NCBI GenBank assembly: GCA_016932995.1
Contig: JAFGBU010000010.1
Coordinates: 124,001 to 188,000 of the forward strand
Reading direction: 5' to 3'
DNA: 64,000 nucleotides
Origin: Desulfovibrionaceae bacterium
GTDB taxonomy: Bacteria; Desulfobacterota; Desulfovibrionia; Desulfovibrionales; Desulfovibrionaceae
The position numbers and the translations under genes were made by a program. Positions within the stretch are counted from its first letter, which is position 1, and each line of letters opens with the position of its first letter. Below the pieces are notes generated by a model, which did no database searches, had not been told where the DNA came from, and saw nothing but the letters and a program-made list of their open reading frames with translations. Shown piece after piece: positions 41,715 to 52,792 of the stretch.

Positions 41715-41734
41715 AGGCGCGGCCCAGGGGCCGT

Positions 41735-42004
41735 TCAGCGCACGTAGTTGGGGAGATTCAGGAACAGGTCCCTGGTGTAGGTGGTCATCTTGTCCATGAT
41801 CCAGGGAAAGGCGATGAGCAGCGCCAAAAAAATGGCGACGATCTTGGGGACCATGGTCAGGGTCATCTCCTGGATCTGGGTCGCGGCCTGAAGCACGCTC
41901 ACGATGATGCCCACGACCATGCCTATGCCGAGCATGGGCAGGGAGATGATCAGGGCCATCTCGATGGCCTGGCGGGCGAAGCCGACTACGAACTCCGGGG
42001 TCAT
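41735..42004 (-). CDS. fliQ: FliQ, flagellar export gate protein
   Basis: The 89-residue protein has the two long hydrophobic helices of FliQ (ALIISLPMLGIGMVVGIIVSVLQAATQIQ and MVPKIVAIFLALLIAFPWIMDKM). It opens MTPEFVVGFARQAIEMAL. FliQ forms the flagellar type III export gate with FliP and FliR. It is the last gene of the leftward flagellar operon in view; fliR and flhB, which often follow, are not present here. Confidence 0.94.
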   Translation of the reverse strand: MTPEFVVGFARQAIEMALIISLPMLGIGMVVGIIVSVLQAATQIQEMTLTMVPKIVAIFLALLIAFPWIMDKMTTYTRDLFLNLPNYVR

Positions 42005-42038
42005 GTCCCTATGCCCTTCGGGCGCACCACCGCCCGGG

Positions 42039-42797
42039 TCACATGAAGGTGTTCACCACCGAGCCGATGAGCAGGTTCCAGCCGTCGACCATGATGAACA
42101 GAAGTATCTTGAACGGCAGCGAAATCATCACCGGCGGCAGCATCATCATGCCCATGGACAAGAGGATGCTGGCCACGACCATGTCCAGGATCAGAAACGG
42201 GATGTAGATGAGAAAGCCGATGGTGAACCCGGTCTTGAGCTCGCTGATGGTGTAGGCGGCGATCAGGAGGATGGTCGGCACGTCCTCCCTGGTCTTGGGC
42301 CGCTCCTGCTTGGTGATCGAGTAGAAGATGGACAGGTCCTTTTCCCGGGTGTGCTTGAACAAAAACTCGCGCATGGGCACCTGGGCCTTGGACAGGGCCT
42401 CCTTGAACCCGATCTCCTCGTTCAGATAGGGCTGCAGGGCCTGGTCGTTCATCTGCTTGCCCACCGGAAACATGATCACCAGGGTCATGAAGATGGCCAG
42501 GCTGGCCAATATCTGGTTCGGCGGCATCTGCTGGGTGCCCATGGCCTGCCTGAGGAAGTGGAAGACGACGATGATGCGCGTGAACGAGGTCATGGTCAGC
42601 AGGATGGCCGGGGCCATGGCCAGGACCGTGAACAGGAACAGTATCTCCAGGAGCACGGAGACCTGCTCGGGCTCGGCCTGGCCCGCGGCGAGCTTCATGG
42701 TCAGGGTCGGTATGCTCGGCCCCTGGGCCAGGGCCAGGGCCGGGGCGAAAAAAAGACCCGCGAGGCAGAACAGGATCAGGGCCCGGCTAGCGTTCAT
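42039..42797 (-). CDS. fliP: FliP, flagellar export gate protein
   Basis: The 252-residue protein has a signal peptide (MNASRALILFCLAGLFFAPALALAQ) and four membrane helices. Conserved FliP blocks are MTSFTRIIVVFHFLRQAMGTQQMPPNQIL, LLIAAYTISELKTGFTIGFLIYIPFLILDMVVASILLSMGMMMLPP and ISLPFKILLFIMVDGWNLL. It forms the core pentamer of the export gate with FliQ and FliR. The start overlaps the end of fliO by 11 bases, indicating co-translation. Confidence 0.96.
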   Translation of the reverse strand: MNASRALILFCLAGLFFAPALALAQGPSIPTLTMKLAAGQAEPEQVSVLLEILFLFTVLAMAPAILLTMTSFTRIIVVFHFLRQAMGTQQMPPNQILASLAIFMTLVIMFPVGKQMNDQALQPYLNEEIGFKEALSKAQVPMREFLFKHTREKDLSIFYSITKQERPKTREDVPTILLIAAYTISELKTGFTIGFLIYIPFLILDMVVASILLSMGMMMLPPVMISLPFKILLFIMVDGWNLLIGSVVNTFM

Positions 42798-43191
42798 CCT
42801 TTTTCCAGTTCAGAAGCTCGGCGAAGTCGCTGGGCTCCTCGGGCAAGGTCTTGTCCGAGGAGTCCTCGGCCAAGAGGTTGACGCTCCCCTCGGTGACCCC
42901 GAGGACCAGTATCCGGTCCAGGACCCGGACAACGGCCACGCTCTGCCTGTTGCCGAGCACAAGCCGGCCCAAAAGCACCGGGGTCTCCCCGCCCCTGCCC
43001 CTGGCCAGGCCCCTCGGCCCGAAGCGCCTCAGGAGATAGAAGCCCAGAAGCAGGACCCCGACCAGGACGCACAGCCACATGGCCATGTTCCAGTAGGCGG
43101 CCCAGCCGGTGTCCGGGACCTGGACCGCGGCCTTGCCCGCGGCGTCGGCCATGGTCCCGAGCATCGAGGTTGCGTTGCCCGCGTCAGCCAA
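42787..43191 (-). CDS. fliO: FliO, flagellar biosynthesis protein
   Basis: The 134-residue protein has a single membrane helix (about residues 36-52, MWLCVLVGVLLLGFYLLRRF) after a short periplasmic N-terminus. A cytoplasmic domain follows with VLLGRLVLGNRQSVAVVRVLDRILVLGVTEGSVNLL. This is the FliO pattern. FliO helps assemble the FliP ring. The TTG start overlaps the fliN stop by 8 bases; ATGs at codons 10 and 14 are alternatives but lack ribosome sites. Confidence 0.88.
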   Translation of the reverse strand: MADAGNATSMLGTMADAAGKAAVQVPDTGWAAYWNMAMWLCVLVGVLLLGFYLLRRFGPRGLARGRGGETPVLLGRLVLGNRQSVAVVRVLDRILVLGVTEGSVNLLAEDSSDKTLPEEPSDFAELLNWKKDER

Positions 43192-43732
43192 GCTGCTTGA
43201 CCCTCTCGATGGGACTGATGATGTCCGTGAGCCTGATGCCGAACTTCTCGTTTATGACCACGGCCTCGCCGCGGGCCACAAGCTTTCCGTTGACGTATAT
43301 CTCCAGGGGCTCGCCGGCCAGCTTGTTGAGCTCGACCACCGAGCCCTGGCCGAGCTGGAGAAGCTCGTTGATCAACAGCTTGGTCCGGCCGAGCTCCGCG
43401 GAGACCTCCAAGGGGATGTCCAGGATGAAGTCCAGGTCGCGCCTGGTGCCCTCGTGGGCCGTCTTGGCTTCCTGGGTGAGGTCCTTGAACTTGGCGTCCT
43501 TGACCTTGGTGTCCAGGAACTGTTTTTCCTTCTCCTTCTTGAGATCGGTCTCCTCCTGGTCCGCCAGGGCCGAGGCCCACTCGTCGGCCAGGGCGTCGTC
43601 CGCGGCGGCAGCGGCGACGGCAGCGTCCTCGGCGCCTCCGCCCTCGGCCCCGGCCTCGGCCTCGCCCTGCTCGCCCAAGGCCTCTGCCCACTCCTGGGCC
43701 AGTTGATCCTGGTCCTTCTCTTCTTCGGCCAT
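43184..43732 (-). CDS. fliN: FliN, flagellar motor switch protein
   Basis: The C-terminal 75 residues form the SpoA domain of FliN: FILDIPLEVSAELGRTKLLINELLQLGQGSVVELNKLAGEPLEIYVNGKLVARGEAVVINEKFGIRLTDI. It forms the C-ring with FliM and FliG. The 182-residue length is long because of an acidic, low-complexity N-terminus. That region holds two copies of a motif resembling the FliH-binding sequence of enterobacterial FliN: LAQEWAEALGEQ (11-22) and LADEWASALADQ (48-59). The gene lies between fliL and fliO. Confidence 0.94.
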   Translation of the reverse strand: MAEEEKDQDQLAQEWAEALGEQGEAEAGAEGGGAEDAAVAAAAADDALADEWASALADQEETDLKKEKEKQFLDTKVKDAKFKDLTQEAKTAHEGTRRDLDFILDIPLEVSAELGRTKLLINELLQLGQGSVVELNKLAGEPLEIYVNGKLVARGEAVVINEKFGIRLTDIISPIERVKQLG

Positions 43733-43835
43733 GACTACACCCCTCTGATGCCTGTTGCAGGACGCCGGACCGGCTCCCGCCGGGCCCGACGCCGGACCTC
43801 AAGCCGGGCCCCAAGCCCTTTCTGCAAAAAGCATG

Positions 43836-44348
43836 CTATTGAATGACCATCTCCGTGATGTACACCCGCAGGACCTTGCCGTTGCCCACGACCTGGTTCA
43901 GCCGGTCCACGATCTCCTGCTTGAGCTTGATCTTGTCCTCCACCGTGGACAGGCCCTCGTAGGTCTTGCTGGACAAGAGCAGGAGCATCTTGTCCTTGAT
44001 CTTGGCCTGGGCCCGGTCGAGCTCCTTGCGGGCGTCGTTGTCCTTGACCTCCACGTCCAGCCCCAGCTTGAGATAGCGCCTGCCCAGGGGGTCGGCCAGG
44101 TTGACCAGAAAGGAGGGCAGGGTCACGATGACCCCCTCGACGTCGGCCTTGGGCTTGACCGCCTCGGCCTGTCCGGGGGCCGTTGAGGGCCCGGCGGCCT
44201 CGTCCGGAGACTTGGCGAAGAACTTGAGGTAGGCGAACCAGCCGCCGCCCGCCAGGGCCGCCAAGAGGACCCCGATGATTATCCACTTGAGCAGGCCCTT
44301 CTTCTTTTTCTTCTGTTCCCCTTCAGGGGAGAGATGTTCTTCGGCCAC
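43836..44348 (-). CDS. fliL: FliL, flagellar basal body-associated protein
   Basis: The 170-residue protein has a lysine-rich cytoplasmic start (KKKKKGLLK), one membrane helix (about residues 22-40) and a periplasmic domain with GVIVTLPSFLVNLADPLGRRYLKLGLDVEVKD ending KVLRVYITEMVIQ, typical of FliL. FliL surrounds stator units and adjusts motor torque. It starts with GTG; GGTGGTG lies further upstream. It is 50 bases after the second MotB-like gene and about 100 bases before fliN. Confidence 0.92.
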   Translation of the reverse strand: MAEEHLSPEGEQKKKKKGLLKWIIIGVLLAALAGGGWFAYLKFFAKSPDEAAGPSTAPGQAEAVKPKADVEGVIVTLPSFLVNLADPLGRRYLKLGLDVEVKDNDARKELDRAQAKIKDKMLLLLSSKTYEGLSTVEDKIKLKQEIVDRLNQVVGNGKVLRVYITEMVIQ

Positions 44349-44397
44349 GGCTAGTCACCACCTTTCTTGGGTTCGATCGCGCCAATGGTTCCCGGCC

Positions 44398-45129
44398 CTA
44401 GAGGATGTAGGCGCCCAGTTTGAGGGCCGTCTTCATGTATATCTCCACCCGGCGGTTCGTCTGTCTGCCCTCGGGCGTGGCGTTGCCGGCCAGGGGCAGG
44501 TTCGGGCCGTAGGCGGAGACGGAAAAACGCTGGTTGGGCACGCCCTTGGAAACGAAAAATTCGAGCACGGACAGGGCCCGGTCCCCGGAGAGCTCAAAGG
44601 CCCGGTCCGGGGCCTCGGCAGCGTCCGAATAGCCCCGCAGGTTGACCGGGGCCCGGGTGGCGTTGAGCAGGGGCACCAGCCGGCCGAGGATGGCCTTTCC
44701 CGGGGGGGTCAGCTCGCTTTGGCCCTCAACGAACAGCATCTTGTCGGAAAGCGCGAGCCCCACGCCCTCGGGCCGGGCCAGGACCTCCAGGTTGCTCATC
44801 AGCTCGGCCCGGTTGACCTCCTCGGGCAGGGACTGGTCCGGGAAGAGCAGGTCCTTGATGCGGTCCTTTTTGTCCAGGATGTCCCAGGGCCGCTCCATGA
44901 GGTCCACCACCAGACGCTCCTTCTTGGCCGTGACCCTGCCCGCGCCCCTGCGGGCCAGAAGGCCCAGGTCCCCGGTGCGCAGGGTCACCGTGGTCAGGAC
45001 GCTGTTGTCCATTGACGACATACTGAGCAAGAGCACGAAAAATGTCAAAAGAAGGGTCACCAGGTCGGAAAAGGTGACCATCCAGGTCGCCAGGGGCGGG
45101 CAGTGCTTTTTCTTCTCCCTCTTGGCCAT
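44398..45129 (-). CDS. MotB-like OmpA-domain protein (second of two)
   Basis: The 243-residue protein has one membrane helix with the stator aspartate in MVTFSDLVTLLLTFFVLLLSM (D22). A C-terminal OmpA/MotB peptidoglycan-binding domain is recognisable (MLFVEGQSELTPPGKAILGRLVPLL, LRGYSDAAE, LSGDRALSVLEFF, RRVEIYMK). It is shorter than the upstream MotB and diverged. It may form a mixed stator with the other MotB, or pair with the same MotA under different conditions. It follows the first MotB gene by 18 bases on the same strand. Confidence 0.88.
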   Translation of the reverse strand: MAKREKKKHCPPLATWMVTFSDLVTLLLTFFVLLLSMSSMDNSVLTTVTLRTGDLGLLARRGAGRVTAKKERLVVDLMERPWDILDKKDRIKDLLFPDQSLPEEVNRAELMSNLEVLARPEGVGLALSDKMLFVEGQSELTPPGKAILGRLVPLLNATRAPVNLRGYSDAAEAPDRAFELSGDRALSVLEFFVSKGVPNQRFSVSAYGPNLPLAGNATPEGRQTNRRVEIYMKTALKLGAYIL

Positions 45130-45147
45130 GGCGAAGACCCCTAAGCC

Positions 45148-45972
45148 CTATTGCCGGGGCAGGGGGTTGAGCCTGAACTCGAACCCGTTGATGTCAATGG
45201 CCTCCGGCGGCCGATCCATTCCCTTGACCTCCTCCCTGATCTCGGTCCGCTCCCGCGAGCTCCGCTTGTCCAGGACCAGGTCCACCCTGCGGTTCTTGAC
45301 CCGCTCCTCGGGGTCGTTGACGTTGTAGTGCGGGTGGAACTTGCCGAAGGCCTCCAGCCGGAGCATGTCCGGGTCCATGCCCCGGTCCAGGAGAAACCTG
45401 TAGACCGAAAGGACCCGGGTCAGGGAAAGCCGCCAGGAAAGGTCCGGGAAGCGGTCGTCGTCGCCGACCCTGAAGTCCTCGCCCAGCTCGTCGCGCATGT
45501 CCGAGGTGTGCCCGGCCAGGAGCAGGGGGTACCTGATCCTGGTCAGCACGGGCAGCATGACCTCGAGCAGCTCCCGGCCGCGGCCGGTGATGAGGCTCGA
45601 GTCGGGCTCGAAGAGCACGTCCGCGTCTATGGACAGGACCTGCACGAAACGGTTGGACTCGAAGCGGATGTCCTGCTCGGCGTTCTCCCAGAGCATGTCC
45701 TTTAAGAACTCCAGGTCCTCGTAGCCCTCCATGGGGCCCGGCTCCACGGTGCGCTTGGTCTCGGTGCGGGTCAGGACGTCGTGGCTCTGGAGGCCCCAGC
45801 CGAAGGTGCCGATGATCGAGCCCAGGACCACCAGCTTGCGCCTCTCGTCGACCTTGGCCATGCTCACCAGGAGCACGAAAAAGGTGAGCATGAGGGTCAT
45901 CATGTCCGTGAAGGTGATGAGCCAACCCGGCATCTCGGGGCAAGCGCCCCGGCACTTCTTTTTCTTGGCCAT
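45148..45972 (-). CDS. motB: MotB, flagellar stator protein
   Basis: The 274-residue protein has a cysteine- and lysine-rich tip (MAKKKKCRGAC), a helix WLITFTDMMTLMLTFFVLLVSM with the proton- or sodium-carrying aspartate D23, and an OmpA-like domain (DVLFEPDSSLITGRGRELL, LLAGHTSDMRDE, SWRLSLTRVLSVYRFLL, RRVDLVLDKRSSRE). It anchors the stator to peptidoglycan and forms the ion channel with MotA. It lies 14 bases after motA and is probably the main stator partner. Confidence 0.93.
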   Translation of the reverse strand: MAKKKKCRGACPEMPGWLITFTDMMTLMLTFFVLLVSMAKVDERRKLVVLGSIIGTFGWGLQSHDVLTRTETKRTVEPGPMEGYEDLEFLKDMLWENAEQDIRFESNRFVQVLSIDADVLFEPDSSLITGRGRELLEVMLPVLTRIRYPLLLAGHTSDMRDELGEDFRVGDDDRFPDLSWRLSLTRVLSVYRFLLDRGMDPDMLRLEAFGKFHPHYNVNDPEERVKNRRVDLVLDKRSSRERTEIREEVKGMDRPPEAIDINGFEFRLNPLPRQ

Positions 45973-45986
45973 TGGCCCGCCCCTGG

Positions 45987-46748
45987 TTAGTCGACGGCCT
46001 TGCGGTCCTTGGGCGCCAGATAGCTGTTCAATTTCTCGGCGATGATCCGCGGGTTCTCGCCCTTGGAGATGGACAGGATGCCCTCCATGATCATCTCCCG
46101 GATAAGGACCTCCTCCTTGCTCCTGGTCTTGAGCTTGCCGGACATGGGGTTGAAGACCAGGTTGGCCAGAAGCGCGCCGTAAAAGGTGGTGATCAGGGCC
46201 ACGGCCATGGCCGGGCCGATGGTGCTCGGGTCGCTCATGGTCTGGAGCATCTGGACCAGGCCGATGACCGTTCCGATCATGCCCATGGCCGGGGCGATGG
46301 TGCCCATGACCGCCATGAGCTCGGCCCCGATCTCGTGTCTGCCCTCCAGGTACTGGACCTCGGTCTCCAGGATGTCCTGGATGGCCTGGGGCTCAAGGCC
46401 GTCCACGGTGAGCTGCAGGCCCTTGCGCATGTAGTCGTCGTCTATCTCCTTGAGCAGGGGCTCCAGGGACAGGATGCCCTCGCGCCTGGCGCGGTTGGCG
46501 TAGTCCATGAAGTTGGTGATTATTTCCGCGGGCACGGGCAGGCTGGAAAAGAACGTGTTCTTGACCACGCCGATGACCCCGAGCACCCGGCCGAGCGGGT
46601 AGTTGACCAGGGAGGCGCCGATGGTCCCGCCCACGACGATGAGCGCCGAGGGGATGGAGACGAAGATCATCAGGCTGCCGCCGGTGACGATGCCGCTGAC
46701 GACCAGCCCGAAGGACATGACTATCCCGATTATGGTCGCAAGATCCAT
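45987..46748 (-). CDS. motA: MotA, flagellar stator protein
   Basis: The 253-residue protein has four membrane helices, with the pore-lining MAVMGTIAPAMGMIGTVIGLVQML and MAVALITTFYGALLANLVFNPMSGKL in the last two. A cytoplasmic loop between helices 2 and 3 contacts FliG (YANRARREGILSLEPLLKE). MotA forms the five-fold ring around the MotB dimer and conducts the driving ion. It is the first gene of the leftward flagellar operon; a short gap separates it from the yggS gene. Confidence 0.94.
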   Translation of the reverse strand: MDLATIIGIVMSFGLVVSGIVTGGSLMIFVSIPSALIVVGGTIGASLVNYPLGRVLGVIGVVKNTFFSSLPVPAEIITNFMDYANRARREGILSLEPLLKEIDDDYMRKGLQLTVDGLEPQAIQDILETEVQYLEGRHEIGAELMAVMGTIAPAMGMIGTVIGLVQMLQTMSDPSTIGPAMAVALITTFYGALLANLVFNPMSGKLKTRSKEEVLIREMIMEGILSISKGENPRIIAEKLNSYLAPKDRKAVD

Positions 46749-46766
46749 AGCGCTAGCTCACAAAGC

Positions 46767-47498
46767 TCACGTCTTGCCCAATTTGCAGGGCCTCGGGCCG
46801 AAGATGTCCGTTCCTATGCGCACCAGGGTGGCGCCTTCGGCCACGGCCTGCCGATAGTCCGCGGACATGCCCATGGACAGATGCCCGAGCCTTTGCCCCA
46901 ACCTCGCCTCCAGCCCGTCCCTGAGCTCCCTGAGCCTGGAAAAATACGGCCTGGAGAGCTCGGGGTCCTCGAAAAACGGCGGCATGACCATGAGCCCGGC
47001 GAGGCGCAGGCCCTTGAGCCCGGCCACCTGCTCGGCCAAAACCGGCAGATCGCATTCGGCCACGCCCCTCTTGTGTTCCTCTCCGCCCATGCCCACCTGG
47101 ATGAGCACGTCCTGGCGCACCCCCAGCTCCAGGGCCCTTTTGTGCAAAACCTGGGCCAACTTAAGCGAGTCCAGGCTGTGGACCAGGTCGAAACGCCCGG
47201 CCACGAACTTGGCCTTGTTGCTCTGCAGGCCGCCGATGAAGTGCCAGGACACGTCCAGGCCCGCAAGCTCGGCCTGCTTGTCCCTGGCCTCCTGGACATA
47301 GGACTCGCCGAAGCGAACCTGCCCGGCCCTTGCGAGCTCGGCCACGTCCGAGGCCGGGTGCAGCTTGGACACCGCCACCAAAAGCACCTCGGCCGGGTTC
47401 CGGCCCGCGCGGCCCGCGGCCTCCTCGAGCCCTGACCGGACCCGGGCCAGCCGCGCGGCCAACTCCCGTCCCCTCTCGGAAAACATCTCTTCAGCCAT
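46767..47498 (-). CDS. yggS: YggS-family pyridoxal phosphate homeostasis protein
   Basis: The 243-residue protein has VLLVAVSKLHPASDVAELARAG with the PLP-binding lysine, FGESYVQEARDKQAEL, SWHFIGGLQSNKAKF, and LSMGMSADYRQAVAEGATLVRIGTDIFG at the C-terminus. These match PLPBP/YggS, a non-catalytic PLP-binding protein that affects amino acid and vitamin B6 homeostasis. The ATG at 47498 (MAEEMFSERG) was chosen over an earlier TTG/ATG because the added residues do not fit the family. It lies 18 bases upstream of motA. Confidence 0.92.
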   Translation of the reverse strand: MAEEMFSERGRELAARLARVRSGLEEAAGRAGRNPAEVLLVAVSKLHPASDVAELARAGQVRFGESYVQEARDKQAELAGLDVSWHFIGGLQSNKAKFVAGRFDLVHSLDSLKLAQVLHKRALELGVRQDVLIQVGMGGEEHKRGVAECDLPVLAEQVAGLKGLRLAGLMVMPPFFEDPELSRPYFSRLRELRDGLEARLGQRLGHLSMGMSADYRQAVAEGATLVRIGTDIFGPRPCKLGKT

Positions 47499-47555
47499 AT
47501 CGGTCCGGCCCTTGTTTAACTTAACGAACAATACCGGAAAGAACAAAACCGCGGT

Positions 47556-48464
47556 CTAGATGCCCAGGCCCAGGCCGCGCAGAAAATGCGGGTCCTCCTG
47601 CCAGTCGCTGCGGACCTTGACCCAGAGGTCCAGCCGGACCCTGGTCTCCAGCATCTCCTCCAGGTCCCTGCGGGCCTGGGTCCCGACCTCCTTGAGCACC
47701 CGGCCGGCCTTGCCGATGACCATGGCCTTGTGGTTCTCCCGGCAGACGTAGATCACCGCGGCGATGTCCACGCGGCCCTCGCCCTCGTCCCAGGACTCGA
47801 CCTCCACGGCCACGGAGTAGGGCAGCTCCTGCCTGAGCAGGAGAAAGAGCTTTTCCCTGACCGTCTCCGCGGCCATGAAGCGCAGGGGCGCGGTGGATAT
47901 CTGGTCCTCGGGGAACATGGCCGGGGCCTCGGGAAGAAGCGAGACCAGCCTTTCCAGCAGCCGGTCCGTGCCCTCGCCGCTCAGGGCCGAGACCGGAAAC
48001 AGCTCGGCCCCGGGCAGGGCCCGGCCCAGGGCCGCGAGCACGGGCAGCAGCCCGGCCTTGTCCCTTATCCGATCGACCTTGTTCACGGCCGCGAGCACCG
48101 GCCGGCCGGTCTGGGCCACGGGCCCGGCCAGGGAGTCCAGGTCAGCGGCCAGGGCCCCGGGCCGCTTGGCGTACAGGGCGCCGTCCAGGACCACGAGGAT
48201 CGCGTCGGCCCCGGCCAGGGCGTTCCGGGCCGAATCGGCCAGAAAGCGGTTCAGCCTGCCCCCGCGCCTGTGCACCCCCGGGGTGTCCAGAAAGACCACC
48301 TGGGCCTCGTCCGTGGTCAGGATGCCGGTGATGCGGTTGCGCGTGGTCTGGGGCCGGGGCGAGACAATGGCCACCTTCTGCCCCAGATAGGCGTTCATGA
48401 GCGTGCTCTTGCCCGCGTTTGGCGGGCCGATCAGGGCCGCCCAACCGAATCTGTGTCCAGTCAT
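47556..48464 (-). CDS. era: Era, ribosome assembly GTPase
   Basis: The 302-residue protein has the G1 motif GPPNAGKST (13-21), the switch region TTRNRITGI, G3 DTPGVH, G4 NKVD and a C-terminal KH domain (IYVCRENHKAMVIGKAGRVLKEVGTQARRDLEEML). Era binds 16S rRNA near its 3' end and checks 30S maturation. The ATG at 48464 fits the family start. A long open frame that continues upstream through topA in another frame is not part of the gene. Confidence 0.95.
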   Translation of the reverse strand: MTGHRFGWAALIGPPNAGKSTLMNAYLGQKVAIVSPRPQTTRNRITGILTTDEAQVVFLDTPGVHRRGGRLNRFLADSARNALAGADAILVVLDGALYAKRPGALAADLDSLAGPVAQTGRPVLAAVNKVDRIRDKAGLLPVLAALGRALPGAELFPVSALSGEGTDRLLERLVSLLPEAPAMFPEDQISTAPLRFMAAETVREKLFLLLRQELPYSVAVEVESWDEGEGRVDIAAVIYVCRENHKAMVIGKAGRVLKEVGTQARRDLEEMLETRVRLDLWVKVRSDWQEDPHFLRGLGLGI

Positions 48465-48485
48465 AAACAACCTATCCCCGACAAT

Positions 48486-48506
48486 AAAAAAGGCTCCCGT
48501 GGAGCC
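48486..48506 (-). terminator. intrinsic terminator after topA
   Basis: On the minus strand GGCTCC, loop ACG and GGAGCC are followed by six Ts (48491-48486). It sits about 45 bases beyond the topA stop and 22 bases before era, so era must have its own promoter or rely on read-through. Confidence 0.9.
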
Positions 48507-48550
48507 ATCTTCACGCAAAAGACCCTCGGAGTCCAGGGGCCGGACAGGGC

Positions 48551-50953
<2,403 letters not shown>

Positions 50954-51088
50954 AACGAGGCCTTGCATAGCCAGCTAATCGGCGCATGGCAAGTCCGGCA
51001 AGCCCTTTTGGCCCGGGGGGTCAGAACGCGCCCAAAGGCGCGCCGGACAAGGGCCGCAGGCCTCGGGGCCCGGGCCCGGGCCAAGGCT

Positions 51089-52744
51089 CTAGTCGGCTTT
51101 TTTCCAGTCCCTTTCGCGGATCTCGGCCCGCTTTATCTTGCCGCTGATGGTCTTGGGCAGGGCCTCCACGTAGTCGATGAGGCGCGGGTACTTGTAGGGC
51201 GCGGTCTGCTTCTTGACGTGCTCCTGCAGGGCCGAGGTCAGCTCCTCGGAGGGCGAAAAGCCCTTGGCCAGGACCACCGTGGCCTTGACCGCCTGGCCGC
51301 GCACCGGGTCCGGCGCGGCGGTGACCGCGGCCTCGACCACGGCCTGGTGGGTGATGAGCGCGCTCTCGACCTCAAAGGGCCCGATGCGGTATCCGGAGCT
51401 CTTGATCAGGTCGTCGGTGCGGCCCAGGAACCAGAAGTAGCCGTCCTCGTCCATCCAGGCCTTGTCCCCGGTGTGGTAGTAGTCGGCCTTCAGGACCCTG
51501 GCCGTGCGCTCGGGCTCGTCCAGATAGCCGTCGAACAGCCCCAGGGGCCGCCCGGCCCCGAGGTCGATGCAGATCTCGCCCTCCTCGCCCGGCCCGCAGA
51601 CCCGGCCGGCCTCGTCCAGGAGCACGATGTTCCAGCCCGGCGCGGGCCGGCCGATGGACCCGGGCTTGGGCCTCATGCACTTGAAGGTCGCCATCTGCAA
51701 ACAGGTCTCGGTCTGGCCGTAGCCCTCGTATATGGGCAGGCCCAGGGCCTTTTCCCAGGCCACGAACACCGACTCGTTCAACAGCTCGCCGGCCGTGGTG
51801 CAGTGCCTGAGCCCGGACAGGTCCCACTTGGAGAGGTCCTCGCGGATCAGGAAGCGGTAGACCGTGGGCGGGGCGCAAAAGGTCGTCACCCCGTGCCCGG
51901 CGATCATGTCCAGGAGCCTGGCCGGCTCGAACCGGCCCCGGAAGTCCCAGACAAAGACCACCGCCCCGGCCATCCACTGGCCGTAGAACTTGCCCCAGAC
52001 CGACTTGGCCCAGCCCGTGTCGGACAGGGTCAGGTGCACGTCGCCCGGCTCCAGGTCGTGCCACAGGGCCGCGGTGGCGTAGTGTCCCAGGGGATAGCTG
52101 TGGTCGTGGAGGACCATCTTGGGCATGCCCGTGGTCCCGGAGGAAAAGAAGATGACCATGGGCTCGCGGCCGCCGGGCGAGTCCGCGGCCCTTGCGAACC
52201 CCTCGTCCGCGTCCCTGACCAGGGCCTCGAAGTCCAACCAGCCGTCCATGGCCGGCCGGTCCCCGGCCTGGACGAGCACCTCCAGGTCCCGGCACTCGGC
52301 CCTGGCCTCCTGGACCCGCCCGGCCACGGAGTCCTCGACTATGCAGGCCCGGACCCGGGCGAAGTTGGCCCGAAACACGATGTCCTGGGCCGTGAGCAGG
52401 GCCGGGGAGGGGATGGGCAGGGCCCCGATCTTGGCCAGGGCGAGCATGCTCACCCAGTACTCCACCCTGCGGTACAGGATGAGCATGACCCGGTCGCCGC
52501 GGCCGATCCCCCGGCCGACCAGGGCGTTGGCCAGGCGGTTGGATGCGTCCCGGAAGTAGCCGAACCCGTACTCGCGCCGCGTCCCGGCGTCGTCCACGTG
52601 GATCATGGCCAGCCGGCCGGGGTCCTCGTCGGCCAGGGCGTCGGCCAGGTCAAAGGCGAAGTTGAAGTTCGCGGGCGCGGTGACCTTGAAATCCCTTATC
52701 AGCTCCTCGTATGAACGGGGTCTGATCTTTTCCGGCTTGAACAT
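51089..52744 (-). CDS. AMP-forming acyl-CoA synthetase
   Basis: The 551-residue adenylate-forming enzyme has the P-loop FFSSGTTGMPKMVLHDH, YEGYGQTET and the hinge region GDKAWMDEDGYFWFLGRTDDLIKSSGYRIGPFEVE. The catalytic lysine is in PKTISGKIKR near the C-terminus. It activates a carboxylate as acyl-AMP, then acyl-CoA. The sequence style (benzoate or medium-chain acyl-CoA ligase-like) points to short- or medium-chain or aromatic acids, but the substrate is not certain. The ATG at 52744 follows GAGGTGG. A partner HTH-cupin regulator lies 48 bases upstream. Confidence 0.85.
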   Translation of the reverse strand: MFKPEKIRPRSYEELIRDFKVTAPANFNFAFDLADALADEDPGRLAMIHVDDAGTRREYGFGYFRDASNRLANALVGRGIGRGDRVMLILYRRVEYWVSMLALAKIGALPIPSPALLTAQDIVFRANFARVRACIVEDSVAGRVQEARAECRDLEVLVQAGDRPAMDGWLDFEALVRDADEGFARAADSPGGREPMVIFFSSGTTGMPKMVLHDHSYPLGHYATAALWHDLEPGDVHLTLSDTGWAKSVWGKFYGQWMAGAVVFVWDFRGRFEPARLLDMIAGHGVTTFCAPPTVYRFLIREDLSKWDLSGLRHCTTAGELLNESVFVAWEKALGLPIYEGYGQTETCLQMATFKCMRPKPGSIGRPAPGWNIVLLDEAGRVCGPGEEGEICIDLGAGRPLGLFDGYLDEPERTARVLKADYYHTGDKAWMDEDGYFWFLGRTDDLIKSSGYRIGPFEVESALITHQAVVEAAVTAAPDPVRGQAVKATVVLAKGFSPSEELTSALQEHVKKQTAPYKYPRLIDYVEALPKTISGKIKRAEIRERDWKKAD

Positions 52745-52792
52745 ACAGCCCACCTCGTCTCGGCCCTGCAGGGCCGGTTTCCGGCCCAAGGC

